This document shows positions 1-7,872 of a stretch of DNA of 64,000 nucleotides, one piece after another. This DNA is from Erwinia persicina NBRC 102418. Its GTDB lineage: Bacteria > Pseudomonadota > Gammaproteobacteria > Enterobacterales > Enterobacteriaceae. How positions within the stretch are numbered: position 1 is the first letter of the stretch; every line of letters begins with the position of its first letter. The stretch spans positions 62,001 to 126,000 of the forward strand of contig NZ_BCTN01000013.1 of assembly GCF_001571305.1 (NCBI RefSeq), written 5' to 3'. The position numbers were made by a program, and so were the translations under genes. Below the pieces are notes generated by a model. The model made no database searches. It was not told the origin of the DNA and saw only the letters and a program-made list of their open reading frames with translations.

Positions 1-223
1 CACGCGTGACGTCCTTCATGCCAAAGGCCAGTGCACCCAGATCGTAGGCATCAAGAAACACACCGCCCAGGGCGATAGCGATGACGATACGGGCGTTGTG
101 ACCGGAGTGAGTGCTGTTATTGACCAGCTGAGAGACGTCAGACGCCTTACGGATCGGCAAGACTTCACCAGTCGGTGCATTCCCCGCCAGCGCGACGTGC
201 GCGGATGAAGTGATTTCAGTCAT
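1..223 (-). CDS. MFS transporter, N-terminal fragment
   Basis: An open frame on the minus strand begins with ATG at 223 and runs off the left edge of the window, giving 74 residues. About 40 hydrophilic residues are followed by a hydrophobic stretch (IVIAIALGGVFLDAYDLGAL), which looks like the first transmembrane helix of a major facilitator superfamily transporter of the metabolite/H+ symporter type. Substrate cannot be judged from this fragment. No clear Shine-Dalgarno sequence lies in front of the ATG. The family call rests on the first helix only. Confidence 0.6.
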   Translation of the reverse strand, partial: MTEITSSAHVALAGNAPTGEVLPIRKASDVSQLVNNSTHSGHNARIVIAIALGGVFLDAYDLGALAFGMKDVTR

Positions 224-357
224 GATGTTTGAGTTTTATTTTAAGAAGTAAACTCAGAGCATAACGACATGACCTGGAGAGAGAAATTCCAGCTGGTTAT
301 AAGTTAAAACGAATGACACTTAGCGGGGCGGCAGGAGGAGTGCGACCTGCCCTCCCG

Positions 358-462
358 TCAGGAGCGAACGATGAAGGTATAACCGGCCAGCATAACGCCG
401 CCAATACCGCCCAGCGCCATCAGCAGAAAAATAAATACCACACCAATCTTTTGTAAGTTCAT
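358..462 (-). CDS. 34-residue putative single-pass membrane peptide
   Basis: This short frame starts at ATG 462 ([10 protein letters not shown]...) inside a longer frame whose upstream part has no gene-like character. Nearly the whole product is one hydrophobic, glycine-rich segment (residues about 6-29), ending in a short polar tail (FIVRS). A weak AGG lies about 8 bases before the ATG. It sits 73 bases downstream of the DUF3833 gene on the same strand and could be the last gene of that operon. A TATACT hexamer with a TTAATT hexamer 17 bases before it could instead give it its own promoter. I do not recognise a family. Confidence 0.5.
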   Translation of the reverse strand: MNLQKIGVVFIFLLMALGGIGGVMLAGYTFIVRS

Positions 463-485
463 CACGAAACCTGTTTTTCTTACGG

Positions 486-511
486 AGGGCGAAGTATAGC
501 GCTTTCGCCCT
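486..511. repeat. 8-bp inverted repeat between DUF3833 gene and small ORF
   Basis: The arms AGGGCGAA (486-493) and TTCGCCCT (504-511) are perfectly complementary around a 10-base spacer containing the TATACT-like hexamer read on the minus strand. No T-tract follows on either strand, so it is not a canonical terminator. It may be an RNA hairpin, or an operator over the -10 of the 34-residue gene. Confidence 0.35.
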
Positions 512-535
512 GCGTAATTAAGCCGAACAGGGGTT

Positions 536-1069
536 TTATTGTGCCGCTGCGGGCTGTTTTGAGAAAAATAACGTGACGCGCGCCACTTCAACACCAAACT
601 TTTTCATCGAGGTAACGTTCATCAGGTGCAGGGCATCCTGCTGATAAATCCAGTCGTCGAAGTTCAGTTTATAACTGCTGTCATCGGTTTTCACCGTCAT
701 GGTATAGCGCCAGTTGAAGGCGTTGCCGCTGGCATGACCCTTCGCGGTACCAATAATATCGCCTGCGGTACCCACATAGCTGCCGTCAGCCAGGCGGCGA
801 ATATGCCAGACGCGGGTCTGCTTCTCGCCGTCATCATAAACGAACTTTTCGTTCAGCGTCAGTGTGTCACCGACCACCTGACCCTGGATGGCCACCTCGA
901 AACGGCGGATCTGCTTGCCGCTGTAATCCTGCACCATGCCCCAGGCGCGGGACTCACCGTTGAACCAGCTAAAAATATCAATCTTTGGCTGGGCCTGCTG
1001 ATATTCGTCAATCGTTGTACCACAGCCTGACAGCAGCAGGGTGCAGGTCAGTAACAGGGATTTCCACAT
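536..1069 (-). CDS. DUF3833 family lipoprotein
   Basis: The product of about 177 residues has a lipoprotein signal peptide with lipobox LLSGC near residue 16, so it is probably anchored in the outer membrane. The rest is rich in beta-forming stretches and fits the DUF3833 family. That family recurs beside cyclopropane-synthase-like and chalcone-isomerase-like genes; its biochemical role is unknown. Two ATGs stand in tandem (1072 and 1069). The second is chosen because GGAGG lies 6 bases before it, against 3 for the first. The ATG at 1072 overlaps the TGA of the upstream gene, which suggests translational coupling. Confidence 0.75.
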   Translation of the reverse strand: MWKSLLLTCTLLLSGCGTTIDEYQQAQPKIDIFSWFNGESRAWGMVQDYSGKQIRRFEVAIQGQVVGDTLTLNEKFVYDDGEKQTRVWHIRRLADGSYVGTAGDIIGTAKGHASGNAFNWRYTMTVKTDDSSYKLNFDDWIYQQDALHLMNVTSMKKFGVEVARVTLFFSKQPAAAQ

Positions 1070-1581
1070 CATTCACCTCCGGTCAGTTCCCGACGGATAT
1101 CGGGGTAAGTCGATTGTGGCGAAAGCCAGATATTGAGGAAGGCATCGCGAAAGGCGGTATCAAAGCGCGGCCCGACAGGACGGATAACCGCCTGCGTTCC
1201 GGCATCCTGCCAGTAAAACTGCCCGCCGCCGGCATCGCCCTGAAAGGCCAGTCGGTCACCCGGGCTCACGTCTGGCCAGACGGTGGCCAGTGTTTTCAGC
1301 CACTGCTGGCGCTGATCCGGCGTCCCTGTTTTTTGTGCCTGCCACTGTTCCAGCGTGGCGTCCAGCAAATCCTGGCGGCTGATATCCCGGCGGTAGGTAA
1401 TGACCAGCGCCAGTGGCCACTGCTGCGCCTGCCAGCGCCCTCCGGGGGTCAGCAGCTGCGAGTCGTAGACGGTAAACGGTCCCCAGGTGAGCGTGGCCTG
1501 ACCGACTGTCTGCCAGCGCAGCCAGTCAGCGGCCTGGGTCAGCGGTGAGCACAACAGTAATAACAACAGCCATTTTTTCAT
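1069..1581 (-). CDS. chalcone isomerase-like exported protein
   Basis: The product of about 170 residues has a Sec signal peptide (KKWLLLLLLCSPLTQA) and so is periplasmic. The mature part (VGQATLTWGPFTVYDSQL, then a YRRDIS region and a D.F...G.G.FYW segment) resembles the bacterial chalcone-isomerase-like family. Bacterial members of this family are not flavonoid enzymes; fatty-acid or lipid binding is a plausible role, but this is inference. ATGs stand at 1584 and 1581; GGAG is spaced 6 bases from the second. The upstream stop and this start overlap, continuing the coupled pattern of the operon. Confidence 0.65.
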   Translation of the reverse strand: MKKWLLLLLLCSPLTQAADWLRWQTVGQATLTWGPFTVYDSQLLTPGGRWQAQQWPLALVITYRRDISRQDLLDATLEQWQAQKTGTPDQRQQWLKTLATVWPDVSPGDRLAFQGDAGGGQFYWQDAGTQAVIRPVGPRFDTAFRDAFLNIWLSPQSTYPDIRRELTGGE

Positions 1582-2060
1582 CATTTGCTCCGCAGAAGAT
1601 GGCTGGCTAAGGGTAAATACAGCGCCCAGCCCAGGGCCAGGGCTGCCATAACGACGAGCAGGGGCTGATGCCACTGCAGGCCGCCCAGCCGCTCACCGAT
1701 AAAATAGGAAAACGGGCCACCCAGCGCGCCGGCCAGCACCTGCCAGAGGCGACCGGGCGCAAAGCGGGTGAGGATCAGCCACCACCAGCAGGCAAACGCC
1801 AGCCACAGAGCCATCATCCAGAGCGGTACTGTTTCGCTTTGAGTAAAGCGGAACAGCCCGAGCCGCAGCCACAGGCTGTCCAGTGCTATCCCCAGTAACG
1901 CCACCAGCAGCAGCCGGGGTTTGATCCGGCTGGGGCAGAGGAACCAGGCGAACAGCGCCACCCCGCACAGCAGCGGCCAGATACGCGCGCGCAGCGCAAC
2001 CGCCAGTCCCCAGTAGACATCGAATCCGAGGGTCAACAGCCAGAAGCGCAGGCGGCTCAT
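1581..2060 (-). CDS. DUF2878 integral membrane protein
   Basis: The 159-residue product starts at ATG 2060, which overlaps the TGA of the upstream methyltransferase gene by the usual ATGA. It is almost entirely hydrophobic, with four to five predicted transmembrane helices, many tryptophans and a conserved-looking GGPFSYFIGERLGGL loop. This matches DUF2878, an uncharacterised inner-membrane family that regularly accompanies cyclopropane-synthase-like and DUF1365 genes. A longer frame extends upstream but only covers the end of the preceding gene in another frame. Confidence 0.75.
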   Translation of the reverse strand: MSRLRFWLLTLGFDVYWGLAVALRARIWPLLCGVALFAWFLCPSRIKPRLLLVALLGIALDSLWLRLGLFRFTQSETVPLWMMALWLAFACWWWLILTRFAPGRLWQVLAGALGGPFSYFIGERLGGLQWHQPLLVVMAALALGWALYLPLASHLLRSK

Positions 2061-3286
2061 GCGCGTTGCAGCGTCAGCTGGACGGTGCCAATGGTCTGGG
2101 CACGGAAACCGGCTTCGCAGTAGCAGAGATAAAATAGCCACATGCGGCGGAAGCGTTCGTCAAAGCGTCCCTGCGCCAGCTGCGGCCATGCGTGGTCGAA
2201 ACGTCGCCGCCACAGCTGTAAGGTTTTTGCGTAGTCGGGGCCAATCTCAAGCTGGTCGATCTCGCTAAAATCGCTGACCTCCCGCAGGGTGTTCTGCAGC
2301 AGGCTGACCGACGGTAAAAAGCCGCCGGGGAAGATGTAGCGCTGGATAAAGTCCACACCGCGCGCATAGCCATCAAAGCGTTCTTCACTGATGGTAATCG
2401 CCTGCAGGGCGAGGCGGCCACCCGGCTTCAGCAACTGCTGGCAGCGTTCGATAAACAGGGGGATATAGCGTTTACCTACCGCCTCGATCATTTCAATCGA
2501 TACGATTTTGTCGTACTGGCCGCTGAGATTACGATAATCCTCACACAGTACGGTGACGCGATCGCTGAGGCCAGCCGCGGCGATACGCTGACAGCAGTAT
2601 TCATACTGCTCGCGGGAAATGGTGGTGGTGGTCACCCTGCAGCCGTATTCGCGGGCGGCAAATTCGGCCATCGCCCCCCAGCCGCTGCCAATTTCCAGCA
2701 GGTGATCGTGAGGGGTCAGCGCCAGTTTGACGCACAGGCGTTTCATTTTCGCCTGCTGCGCCTGCTCCAGCGTCATCTCCGGTTGCTGGAACCAGGCGCT
2801 GGAATAGAGCATGGCTTCATCCAGAAAGGTGGTATAGAAATCGTTACCAAGGTCGTAATGGGCCGCAATATTCCGTTTTGCCTGCCGCACATTATTCCGC
2901 CGCAGCGCATGGACCAGCTGGTTAAACGGGGCAGTGAGCCAGCTGAGACGGGCTTCCAGCTTATCGGCCACGCGGATATTTTGTGCCAGCGTGAGGATCA
3001 CTGCGGTTAAATCCGGGGTTTCCCACTCGCCATCCATATAGGTTTCTGCCGCCGCGATGCTGCCTCCCAGCAGAATGCGGCGATAGGCGCGAGAATGATG
3101 AACCATCACTTCGGCCTGCAGCGGTGCCTGGGCATCGCCGAAGAACTGTGTGCCGAGATGGGGATCGTGCAGGGTCAGACCTGCGCCTTTAATCGCCTGC
3201 AGCAGGGAAAAAATCACCCGGCGGGAAGCGGAGAAGCGTTTACCCCTTTTTGCACGGCGTGTCAGACTGAGGTCGGTGCCAGTCAT
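2057..3286 (-). CDS. cyclopropane-fatty-acid-synthase-like methyltransferase
   Basis: The 409-residue protein belongs to the Mycolic_acid_cyclopropane_synthase/CFAS family of SAM-dependent methyltransferases. It has an N-terminal lipid-binding region (AYRRILLGGSIAAAETYMDGEWETPD), the AHYDLGNDFY motif near residues 141-150 and a glycine-rich SAM site (LLEIGSGWG) near 197. The enzyme would add a methylene or methyl group across membrane unsaturated acyl chains. Clustering with DUF1365, an amine oxidase-like flavoprotein and DUF2878 suggests a paralogue specialised for modifying lipids under stress rather than the housekeeping cfa gene. GGAG lies 9 bases before the ATG; the gap to the upstream gene is 3 bases. 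Confidence 0.85.
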   Translation of the reverse strand: MTGTDLSLTRRAKRGKRFSASRRVIFSLLQAIKGAGLTLHDPHLGTQFFGDAQAPLQAEVMVHHSRAYRRILLGGSIAAAETYMDGEWETPDLTAVILTLAQNIRVADKLEARLSWLTAPFNQLVHALRRNNVRQAKRNIAAHYDLGNDFYTTFLDEAMLYSSAWFQQPEMTLEQAQQAKMKRLCVKLALTPHDHLLEIGSGWGAMAEFAAREYGCRVTTTTISREQYEYCCQRIAAAGLSDRVTVLCEDYRNLSGQYDKIVSIEMIEAVGKRYIPLFIERCQQLLKPGGRLALQAITISEERFDGYARGVDFIQRYIFPGGFLPSVSLLQNTLREVSDFSEIDQLEIGPDYAKTLQLWRRRFDHAWPQLAQGRFDERFRRMWLFYLCYCEAGFRAQTIGTVQLTLQRA

Positions 3287-3289
3287 GGT

Positions 3290-4006
3290 TTATTTCTCCG
3301 ACTTGCTGTGGTCATAGACAGGCGCACCTTTGCGCCAAAGTTTCCACGCCTGCCAGTAAATCGCCAGCGCGGTTCGAACGGTCATCATCGGGAAGCGCCA
3401 GAGGAAATGGCGCAGCGTCTGCCGGGTGAGCGGCTGACGGCGTAAATGTAGCGTGGCGTCAAACTCACGGCCTTCGCGGTGGTTTTCAATATGTACGGCC
3501 AGAGATTTACCCGGTGGCGACAGCCGCCAGTGATAAACCATATCCATAGGGTTAAAGGGTGAGACATGAAACGCTTTTTGCGTGGTTTCGCTGCCGTCCG
3601 GTTTCACCGCGTAGGTGTGGCGCTCGTTCCATGGCGTATTCCGCACTTCGGCCAGCATCCAGCGCAGGGTGTCGGCGGCGTCGTAAAGATAGTAAAGGTT
3701 GACCGGATTAAACGAGCAGCCGAAGTAGCGCAGCTGGGTCAGGAGCATCACGCGTCCGGAGAGATGCTCACCCGTCAGGGCAGCAATGCGAGCCTGTGCA
3801 CGCTGTTTGATGTTGCCGCCGCCGCCGAGAAAATCATCCTCGCTGAAGCTGGCAGCGCACAGACGGCTGCTGCCAATGCCCACATTTTTCAGCAGCGGAA
3901 GCTCATCCAGATCAATCAGCGGCATAAAAATACGATAACTGAACTGGTGATCCACCGGCGTAAAGCGGCGGTGGCGCACGTGGCCGCTGTACAGGACGCT
4001 GTTCAC
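3290..4006 (-). CDS. DUF1365 family protein
   Basis: The 238-residue protein begins MNSVLYSGHVRHRRFTPVDHQFSYR and contains FGCSFNPVNLYYLYD and KAFHVSPFNPMDMVYHW, the typical motifs of DUF1365. The family has no established activity. It is regularly encoded next to the amine oxidase-like flavoprotein and cyclopropane synthase found on either side here, so a joint role in fatty-acyl modification is likely. Its ATG overlaps the TGA of the flavoprotein gene by 4 bases. Confidence 0.85.
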   Translation of the reverse strand: MNSVLYSGHVRHRRFTPVDHQFSYRIFMPLIDLDELPLLKNVGIGSSRLCAASFSEDDFLGGGGNIKQRAQARIAALTGEHLSGRVMLLTQLRYFGCSFNPVNLYYLYDAADTLRWMLAEVRNTPWNERHTYAVKPDGSETTQKAFHVSPFNPMDMVYHWRLSPPGKSLAVHIENHREGREFDATLHLRRQPLTRQTLRHFLWRFPMMTVRTALAIYWQAWKLWRKGAPVYDHSKSEK

Positions 4007-5268
4007 AGCAGGCCTGCCTGATCCATCGCCACGACCACGTCGAGGGCACTGCGAATACCATCCTCATGGAAGCCGTTATAGCTCCAGGCCCCGCAGAACC
4101 ACGTGCGGTTCGTTCCGTTCAGCAACAGCCGCTGCTGCTGGGTTCGCAGGCAGTCAGGACCAAACTGAGGGTGGTGATATTCGAAGCGGCGTAACACTTT
4201 TGCCGGGTCGATGGTCTGAGTGGGGTTCAGGCTGACGCAGAAGGTGTGTGCAGAGGCAATGCCCTGCAAAATATTCATATTGTAGGTTACGCTGGCACCC
4301 TGCTGTTCGCTGTTATCGTCGCTGTCATTCAGGCGATAGTTCCAGCTGGCCCAGGCCGCACGGCTCTTCGGCAGCAGGCTGGTGTCGGTGTGCAGGACCA
4401 CTTCATTGGCACGATAAGGCACCCCAGCCAGCATCTCACTTTCCTGCTGAGAGGCATCGTGCAGCAGGTGCAGCGCCTGGTCGCTGTGGCAGGCAAAGAT
4501 CACCTGGTCATAACGTTCGACACCGCGCGCGCTTTCCAGCGTAACGCCCTGTGCATCGCGCGTCACACGGGTGACCGGGGTATCCAGATAGACCTGCATC
4601 TGCTGACCTGTCAACTGCATCAGGCGGCGAATATATTCACGCGATCCACCGGGCACGACGTACCACTGCGGGCGGTGAGTTAAATCCAGCAGGCCGTGAT
4701 GGTTAAAGAAATTGAGGAACTGCGTCAGCGGCATCCGGCGCATTTCACTCAGCGAGACGGACCAGATAGCGGCCCCCATGGGCAGAATATAGTGCCGGGC
4801 AAAGAAGTCACTGAACCCCTGTGCGGTGAGGAATTCATCCAGTGTGCCCTGTTCCTGCTGGTGCGTCAGCCACTGCTTACCGCAGCGGTTGAAGCGCACA
4901 ATTTCAGCCAGGAAACGGTAAAAGGAGGGTTTCAGCAGGTTACTGCGCTGGGCGAACAGGCTGCTGAGCGAATGGCCGTTATATTCGAGTCCGGTACGGG
5001 TGTTGCGCACGGAAAAACTCATCTCAGTGGGCTGGCTTTCCAGCCCCAGTTCAGCCAGCAGGGCCAGAAAACGCGGGTAGGTGCGGTCATTAAAAACAAT
5101 AAACCCGGTATCAATCGCCCAGTTTTTACCGTCCAGCTCAACGTCCACCGTCGCCGTGTGACCGCCGAGTGTGGAGCCTGACTCATAAAGGTGGACTTCC
5201 GTGCGCGGGGCTAATTTCCACGCACAGCTCAGGCCAGCAATACCACTGCCAATAATCGCAACGCGCAC
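4003..5268 (-). CDS. NAD(P)/FAD-binding amine oxidase-like protein
   Basis: The 421-residue flavoprotein opens with a Rossmann dinucleotide motif (VAIIGSGIAGLSCAW) and the adjoining GGHTATVDVELDG segment of the amine-oxidase superfamily (PF01593). The C-terminal FCGAWSYNGFHEDGIRSAL closes the FAD site. Cytosolic. The substrate is unknown; in the equivalent clusters of other proteobacteria this protein is thought to act with the CFAS-like and DUF1365 proteins on membrane fatty acids. The stop of the upstream dehydrogenase gene lies 3 bases before the start. Confidence 0.85.
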   Translation of the reverse strand: MRVAIIGSGIAGLSCAWKLAPRTEVHLYESGSTLGGHTATVDVELDGKNWAIDTGFIVFNDRTYPRFLALLAELGLESQPTEMSFSVRNTRTGLEYNGHSLSSLFAQRSNLLKPSFYRFLAEIVRFNRCGKQWLTHQQEQGTLDEFLTAQGFSDFFARHYILPMGAAIWSVSLSEMRRMPLTQFLNFFNHHGLLDLTHRPQWYVVPGGSREYIRRLMQLTGQQMQVYLDTPVTRVTRDAQGVTLESARGVERYDQVIFACHSDQALHLLHDASQQESEMLAGVPYRANEVVLHTDTSLLPKSRAAWASWNYRLNDSDDNSEQQGASVTYNMNILQGIASAHTFCVSLNPTQTIDPAKVLRRFEYHHPQFGPDCLRTQQQRLLLNGTNRTWFCGAWSYNGFHEDGIRSALDVVVAMDQAGLL

Positions 5269-5271
5269 GAT

Positions 5272-5988
5272 TTACCTCGCTATTTTCTGCGTTAACAGAC
5301 GCTGAAGGGCCAGGGGTAACCGGGAGGTCACCCGCAGGATAAAAGCAAACAGTGCGGGGAAAGCAATCTCAGCTTTTCCTTTTGCCAGGCCGCGGCGAAT
5401 AATGCGCGAAGCCTGAACCACATCGACGATCATCGGCATGGCAAAATCGTTGCGCTGCGTCAGCGGCGTGTCAACAAACCCGGGCAGCACCAGGGTAATG
5501 CCGACCTGCTGGCGCTTCACGTCCTGGGCCAGGCTGCGGGCAAAATAGGCCAGGGCCGCCTTGGAGGCACCGTAAGCCTCAGCACGGGGCAGGGGAACCA
5601 TACTGGCGGTGGAACCGACCAGCGCCACGCGGCTGCCGGGCTGCATCTGAGGCAGCAGGCTGTCGAGGCAGTTCACGGGCCCGCTGAAGTTTGTCAGCAT
5701 CACCCGGTGGACTTTCTCTGCTTCCACCACGCCGTGATCGAGATACTCACAGGTACCGGCACAGAGAATAGCCAGATCGACCAGCTTGCCGCTCAGTGCC
5801 GTTCGGGTTTCCGCCAGGTCGGTGATGTCAAAGACGCAGGTTTCAATCTGCGGAAAGGCCTGACGCAGCGTCTCCAGTCGTTCTTCGTTGCGGCCGCAGG
5901 CGGTGACATGCCAGCCGTCGGCGGCATAGTCGCGGGCTAGCTGCAGGCCAATGCCGGAGCTGGCTCCGGTGATCAGAACACGATTCAT
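5272..5988 (-). CDS. short-chain dehydrogenase/reductase
   Basis: The 238-residue SDR begins MNRVLITGASSGIGLQLA, the TGxxxGIG cofactor motif. It has an Asn (TNFSG), Ser (VGSTASM) and YGASK catalytic set, with the Tyr-x-x-x-Lys pair near residues 148-152. The C-terminal region is rich in basic residues and may associate with the membrane. The frame extends 64 codons further upstream, but that part is the other-frame shadow of the preceding gene; the chosen ATG (5988) overlaps the upstream TGA as elsewhere in this operon. The substrate is unknown. Confidence 0.85.
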   Translation of the reverse strand: MNRVLITGASSGIGLQLARDYAADGWHVTACGRNEERLETLRQAFPQIETCVFDITDLAETRTALSGKLVDLAILCAGTCEYLDHGVVEAEKVHRVMLTNFSGPVNCLDSLLPQMQPGSRVALVGSTASMVPLPRAEAYGASKAALAYFARSLAQDVKRQQVGITLVLPGFVDTPLTQRNDFAMPMIVDVVQASRIIRRGLAKGKAEIAFPALFAFILRVTSRLPLALQRLLTQKIAR

Positions 5989-6416
5989 GGTTGCAGCCTC
6001 TTTTTGACCAGTCCAATGACGCTGCCGAGCAGCGGCAGCTTCTCGTAGAGCATGGCGCCCATATCGTAATAATCCCGCTGGAAGACGACTTTGCCTTCGC
6101 GAAACTGCAGATAACTGCTGCCTTCCAGCGTCTGATCTGCACCGCCCTGTAACGAGGGATGCGCGTACTCCATACGCCACAGTAGCAGCGCATCGCTGTC
6201 AAACTCGCGGGTCAGCGTGACGACAAAACGGCAGTAACGCATATTCTTCAGCAGGCTGGCAAAGTACTGCTCAACGACGGCCAGGCCCTGGTGCTCACCG
6301 ACCGGATCGCTCAGACGGACATCCGGATGGTATATCTCTGCCAGCATCGTCAGACGCGTGCTGTCCAGGGTCTGATAAAACGTCACTAACTGCTGAAGTG
6401 CGATCTGCTGCGTCAT
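5985..6416 (-). CDS. SnoaL-like (NTF2-fold) protein
   Basis: The 143-residue product has the cone-shaped NTF2-like fold signature: LVTFYQTLDSTRLTMLAEIYHPDVRLSDPVGEHQG near the N terminus and YLQFREGKVVFQRDYYD near the C terminus. Proteins of this type are small isomerases, hydrolases or binding proteins. It is the second gene of the operon, 10 bases downstream of the regulator and overlapping the SDR start. No catalytic role can be assigned with confidence. Confidence 0.75.
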   Translation of the reverse strand: MTQQIALQQLVTFYQTLDSTRLTMLAEIYHPDVRLSDPVGEHQGLAVVEQYFASLLKNMRYCRFVVTLTREFDSDALLLWRMEYAHPSLQGGADQTLEGSSYLQFREGKVVFQRDYYDMGAMLYEKLPLLGSVIGLVKKRLQP

Positions 6417-6426
6417 ACCGGATCCC

Positions 6427-7158
6427 TCACTGGCCGTGTGCGGTAATCGAGAATCCCTGAGCCTGCCACTGGGTTAACTGCTCCTGCTGGCGTTTGGTCA
6501 GGGCTTTCTCGGTGAAGACAAAAATATGCTGTCCGGGGAACAGCTCGGGACGCGGCGACTCCAGCGGTTCTGCCAGTACGTCGATACGCCAGCCTTGCTG
6601 AGAAAGCCGCCAGGCCTCCATCCACAGCCGCGTGCGGTCAGCGATCCCCCAGCCGATCAGCAGGGCATCTTTACCCGCTTTTTTACGTGAGCCGGTTAAA
6701 CAGAAGGCAATGTAATCAATTAACGCGCCATCTAATAAACTACACATCGCTCTGGCAGTGTTTTGATCTAACCCCAGTCGCTGACGAATCGGTACGAATA
6801 CGTTGTCGATCAGCATTTCGGCCGGATTATCTTTTCCTATGGCGGCAATTTTTACCCGTAATTTAGACGGGCGTACCTGGCGGACAACGATCAGCATCTC
6901 TTCCTGAATGGCCGCCCATCCATCATCCGTATTAATGTTTTCGCCTTCGATCAGGGCTTTCACCTTGCCGACCGGCACGCCGCTCTCAATCCAGCGTTTA
7001 ATTTCTTCAATGCGCGCCACATCGTCTTCATCGAACAGACGATGACCTCCTTCTGTACGCTGTGGCTTAAGCAGACCATAGCGACGCTGCCATGCGCGCA
7101 GCGTTACCGGATTGATGCCGCAGCGCTCTGCGACGTCTCCGATACTGTACAGTGCCAT
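6427..7158 (-). CDS. mlrA: MerR-family regulator, MlrA-like
   Basis: The 243-residue protein has an N-terminal MerR winged helix (residues 1-70: [30 protein letters not shown]) strongly resembling E. coli MlrA, which activates the curli/biofilm regulator gene csgD and has the same length. The C-terminal part is a helical region plus a domain like the B12-binding fold of LitR/CarH photoreceptors. However, no DxHxxG cobalamin motif is visible, so cobalamin binding is unlikely. AGAGG precedes the ATG by 6 bases. It heads the lipid/oxidoreductase operon and probably controls it, perhaps through the paired palindromes upstream. It may be a paralogue rather than the csgD activator itself. Confidence 0.8.
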   Translation of the reverse strand: MALYSIGDVAERCGINPVTLRAWQRRYGLLKPQRTEGGHRLFDEDDVARIEEIKRWIESGVPVGKVKALIEGENINTDDGWAAIQEEMLIVVRQVRPSKLRVKIAAIGKDNPAEMLIDNVFVPIRQRLGLDQNTARAMCSLLDGALIDYIAFCLTGSRKKAGKDALLIGWGIADRTRLWMEAWRLSQQGWRIDVLAEPLESPRPELFPGQHIFVFTEKALTKRQQEQLTQWQAQGFSITAHGQ

Positions 7159-7213
7159 GAATTACCTCTTACTGACTGTCAGACCTGTTATCAGCCTAAC
7201 CAATATTATCAGG

Positions 7214-7240
7214 TTGTACAAAGTATTATTTATTGTACAA
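7214..7240. promoter_or_regulatory. paired TTGTACAA palindromes, putative regulator operator
   Basis: Two perfect 8-bp palindromes TTGTACAA lie at 7214-7221 and 7233-7240, 19 bp centre to centre, in an AT-rich gap between the divergent mlrA-like and XRE genes. Two helical turns of spacing suits a dimer of dimers or a MerR-type regulator. The site is 56-82 bp upstream of the mlrA-like start, so autoregulation is plausible. The binding protein is not established. Confidence 0.5.
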
Positions 7241-7308
7241 GTTGAAATAGTGGAAATGGCCTGTTATATCTCATTTAAGAGATTAATTCCCATATATGAG
7301 AAAATAAA

Positions 7309-7872
7309 GTGGAACATACTCCAACGGAACAACGTCTGGCACAACGCCTTGCAGACCTGCGCCTGGAAAAAGGTTGGTCGCTGGAAACACTGGCCGAGCT
7401 TACCGGGATCAGCCGCGCTTCGCTATCCCGCATCGAACGTTCTGAGACCAGTCCCACCGCGTCATTGCTTAACCGTCTGTGTCATGCTTACGGGCTGACC
7501 ATGTCACGGCTGCTGAGTGAAGTGGAACAGGACGCTGTACAGCTTTTGCGGCCACATCAACAAAACGTCTGGCGCGATGTGGAAAATGGTTATGAGCGCC
7601 GGTCGATCTCTCCCCCCGCTCAGACGTTTCATGCCGAGCTGATAGATGCCAGACTGCAGGGCGGTGCGCGCATTGATTACGACATTCCCCCGCTGTCCGG
7701 GCTGGAACAACATATCTGGATACTGGAAGGGGTGCTGGAATTTCATATGGAGGGGCAATTGTGGCGACTGGAACAGGGCGACTGCCTGCGCTTTCATCTG
7801 TTTGGGCGTAGCACTTTTCATGCGCCTGAGCCTGCCGGGGCGCATTACGCGCTGGTGGTGGCTCGCCCATGA
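7309..7872 (+). CDS. XRE-family regulator with C-terminal cupin domain
   Basis: The 187-residue protein carries an HTH_XRE domain (residues about 8-64: LAQRLADLRLEKGWSLETLAELTGISRASLSRIERSETSP) followed by a cupin sensor domain (about 105-185). Regulators of this design repress small operons in response to a metabolite bound in the cupin barrel. The start is GTG at 7309; a TGA lies in frame 12 bases upstream, so no earlier start is possible. The stop overlaps the start of a GNAT acetyltransferase gene, its likely target and partner. Confidence 0.85.
   Translation: MEHTPTEQRLAQRLADLRLEKGWSLETLAELTGISRASLSRIERSETSPTASLLNRLCHAYGLTMSRLLSEVEQDAVQLLRPHQQNVWRDVENGYERRSISPPAQTFHAELIDARLQGGARIDYDIPPLSGLEQHIWILEGVLEFHMEGQLWRLEQGDCLRFHLFGRSTFHAPEPAGAHYALVVARP

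Noticed and set aside
626-1548. Plus-strand frames of 134 and 187 codons over the DUF3833 and chalcone-isomerase-like genes
   Set aside because: They lie antisense to well-supported genes and show no domain or ribosome site; they reflect high-GC codon bias.
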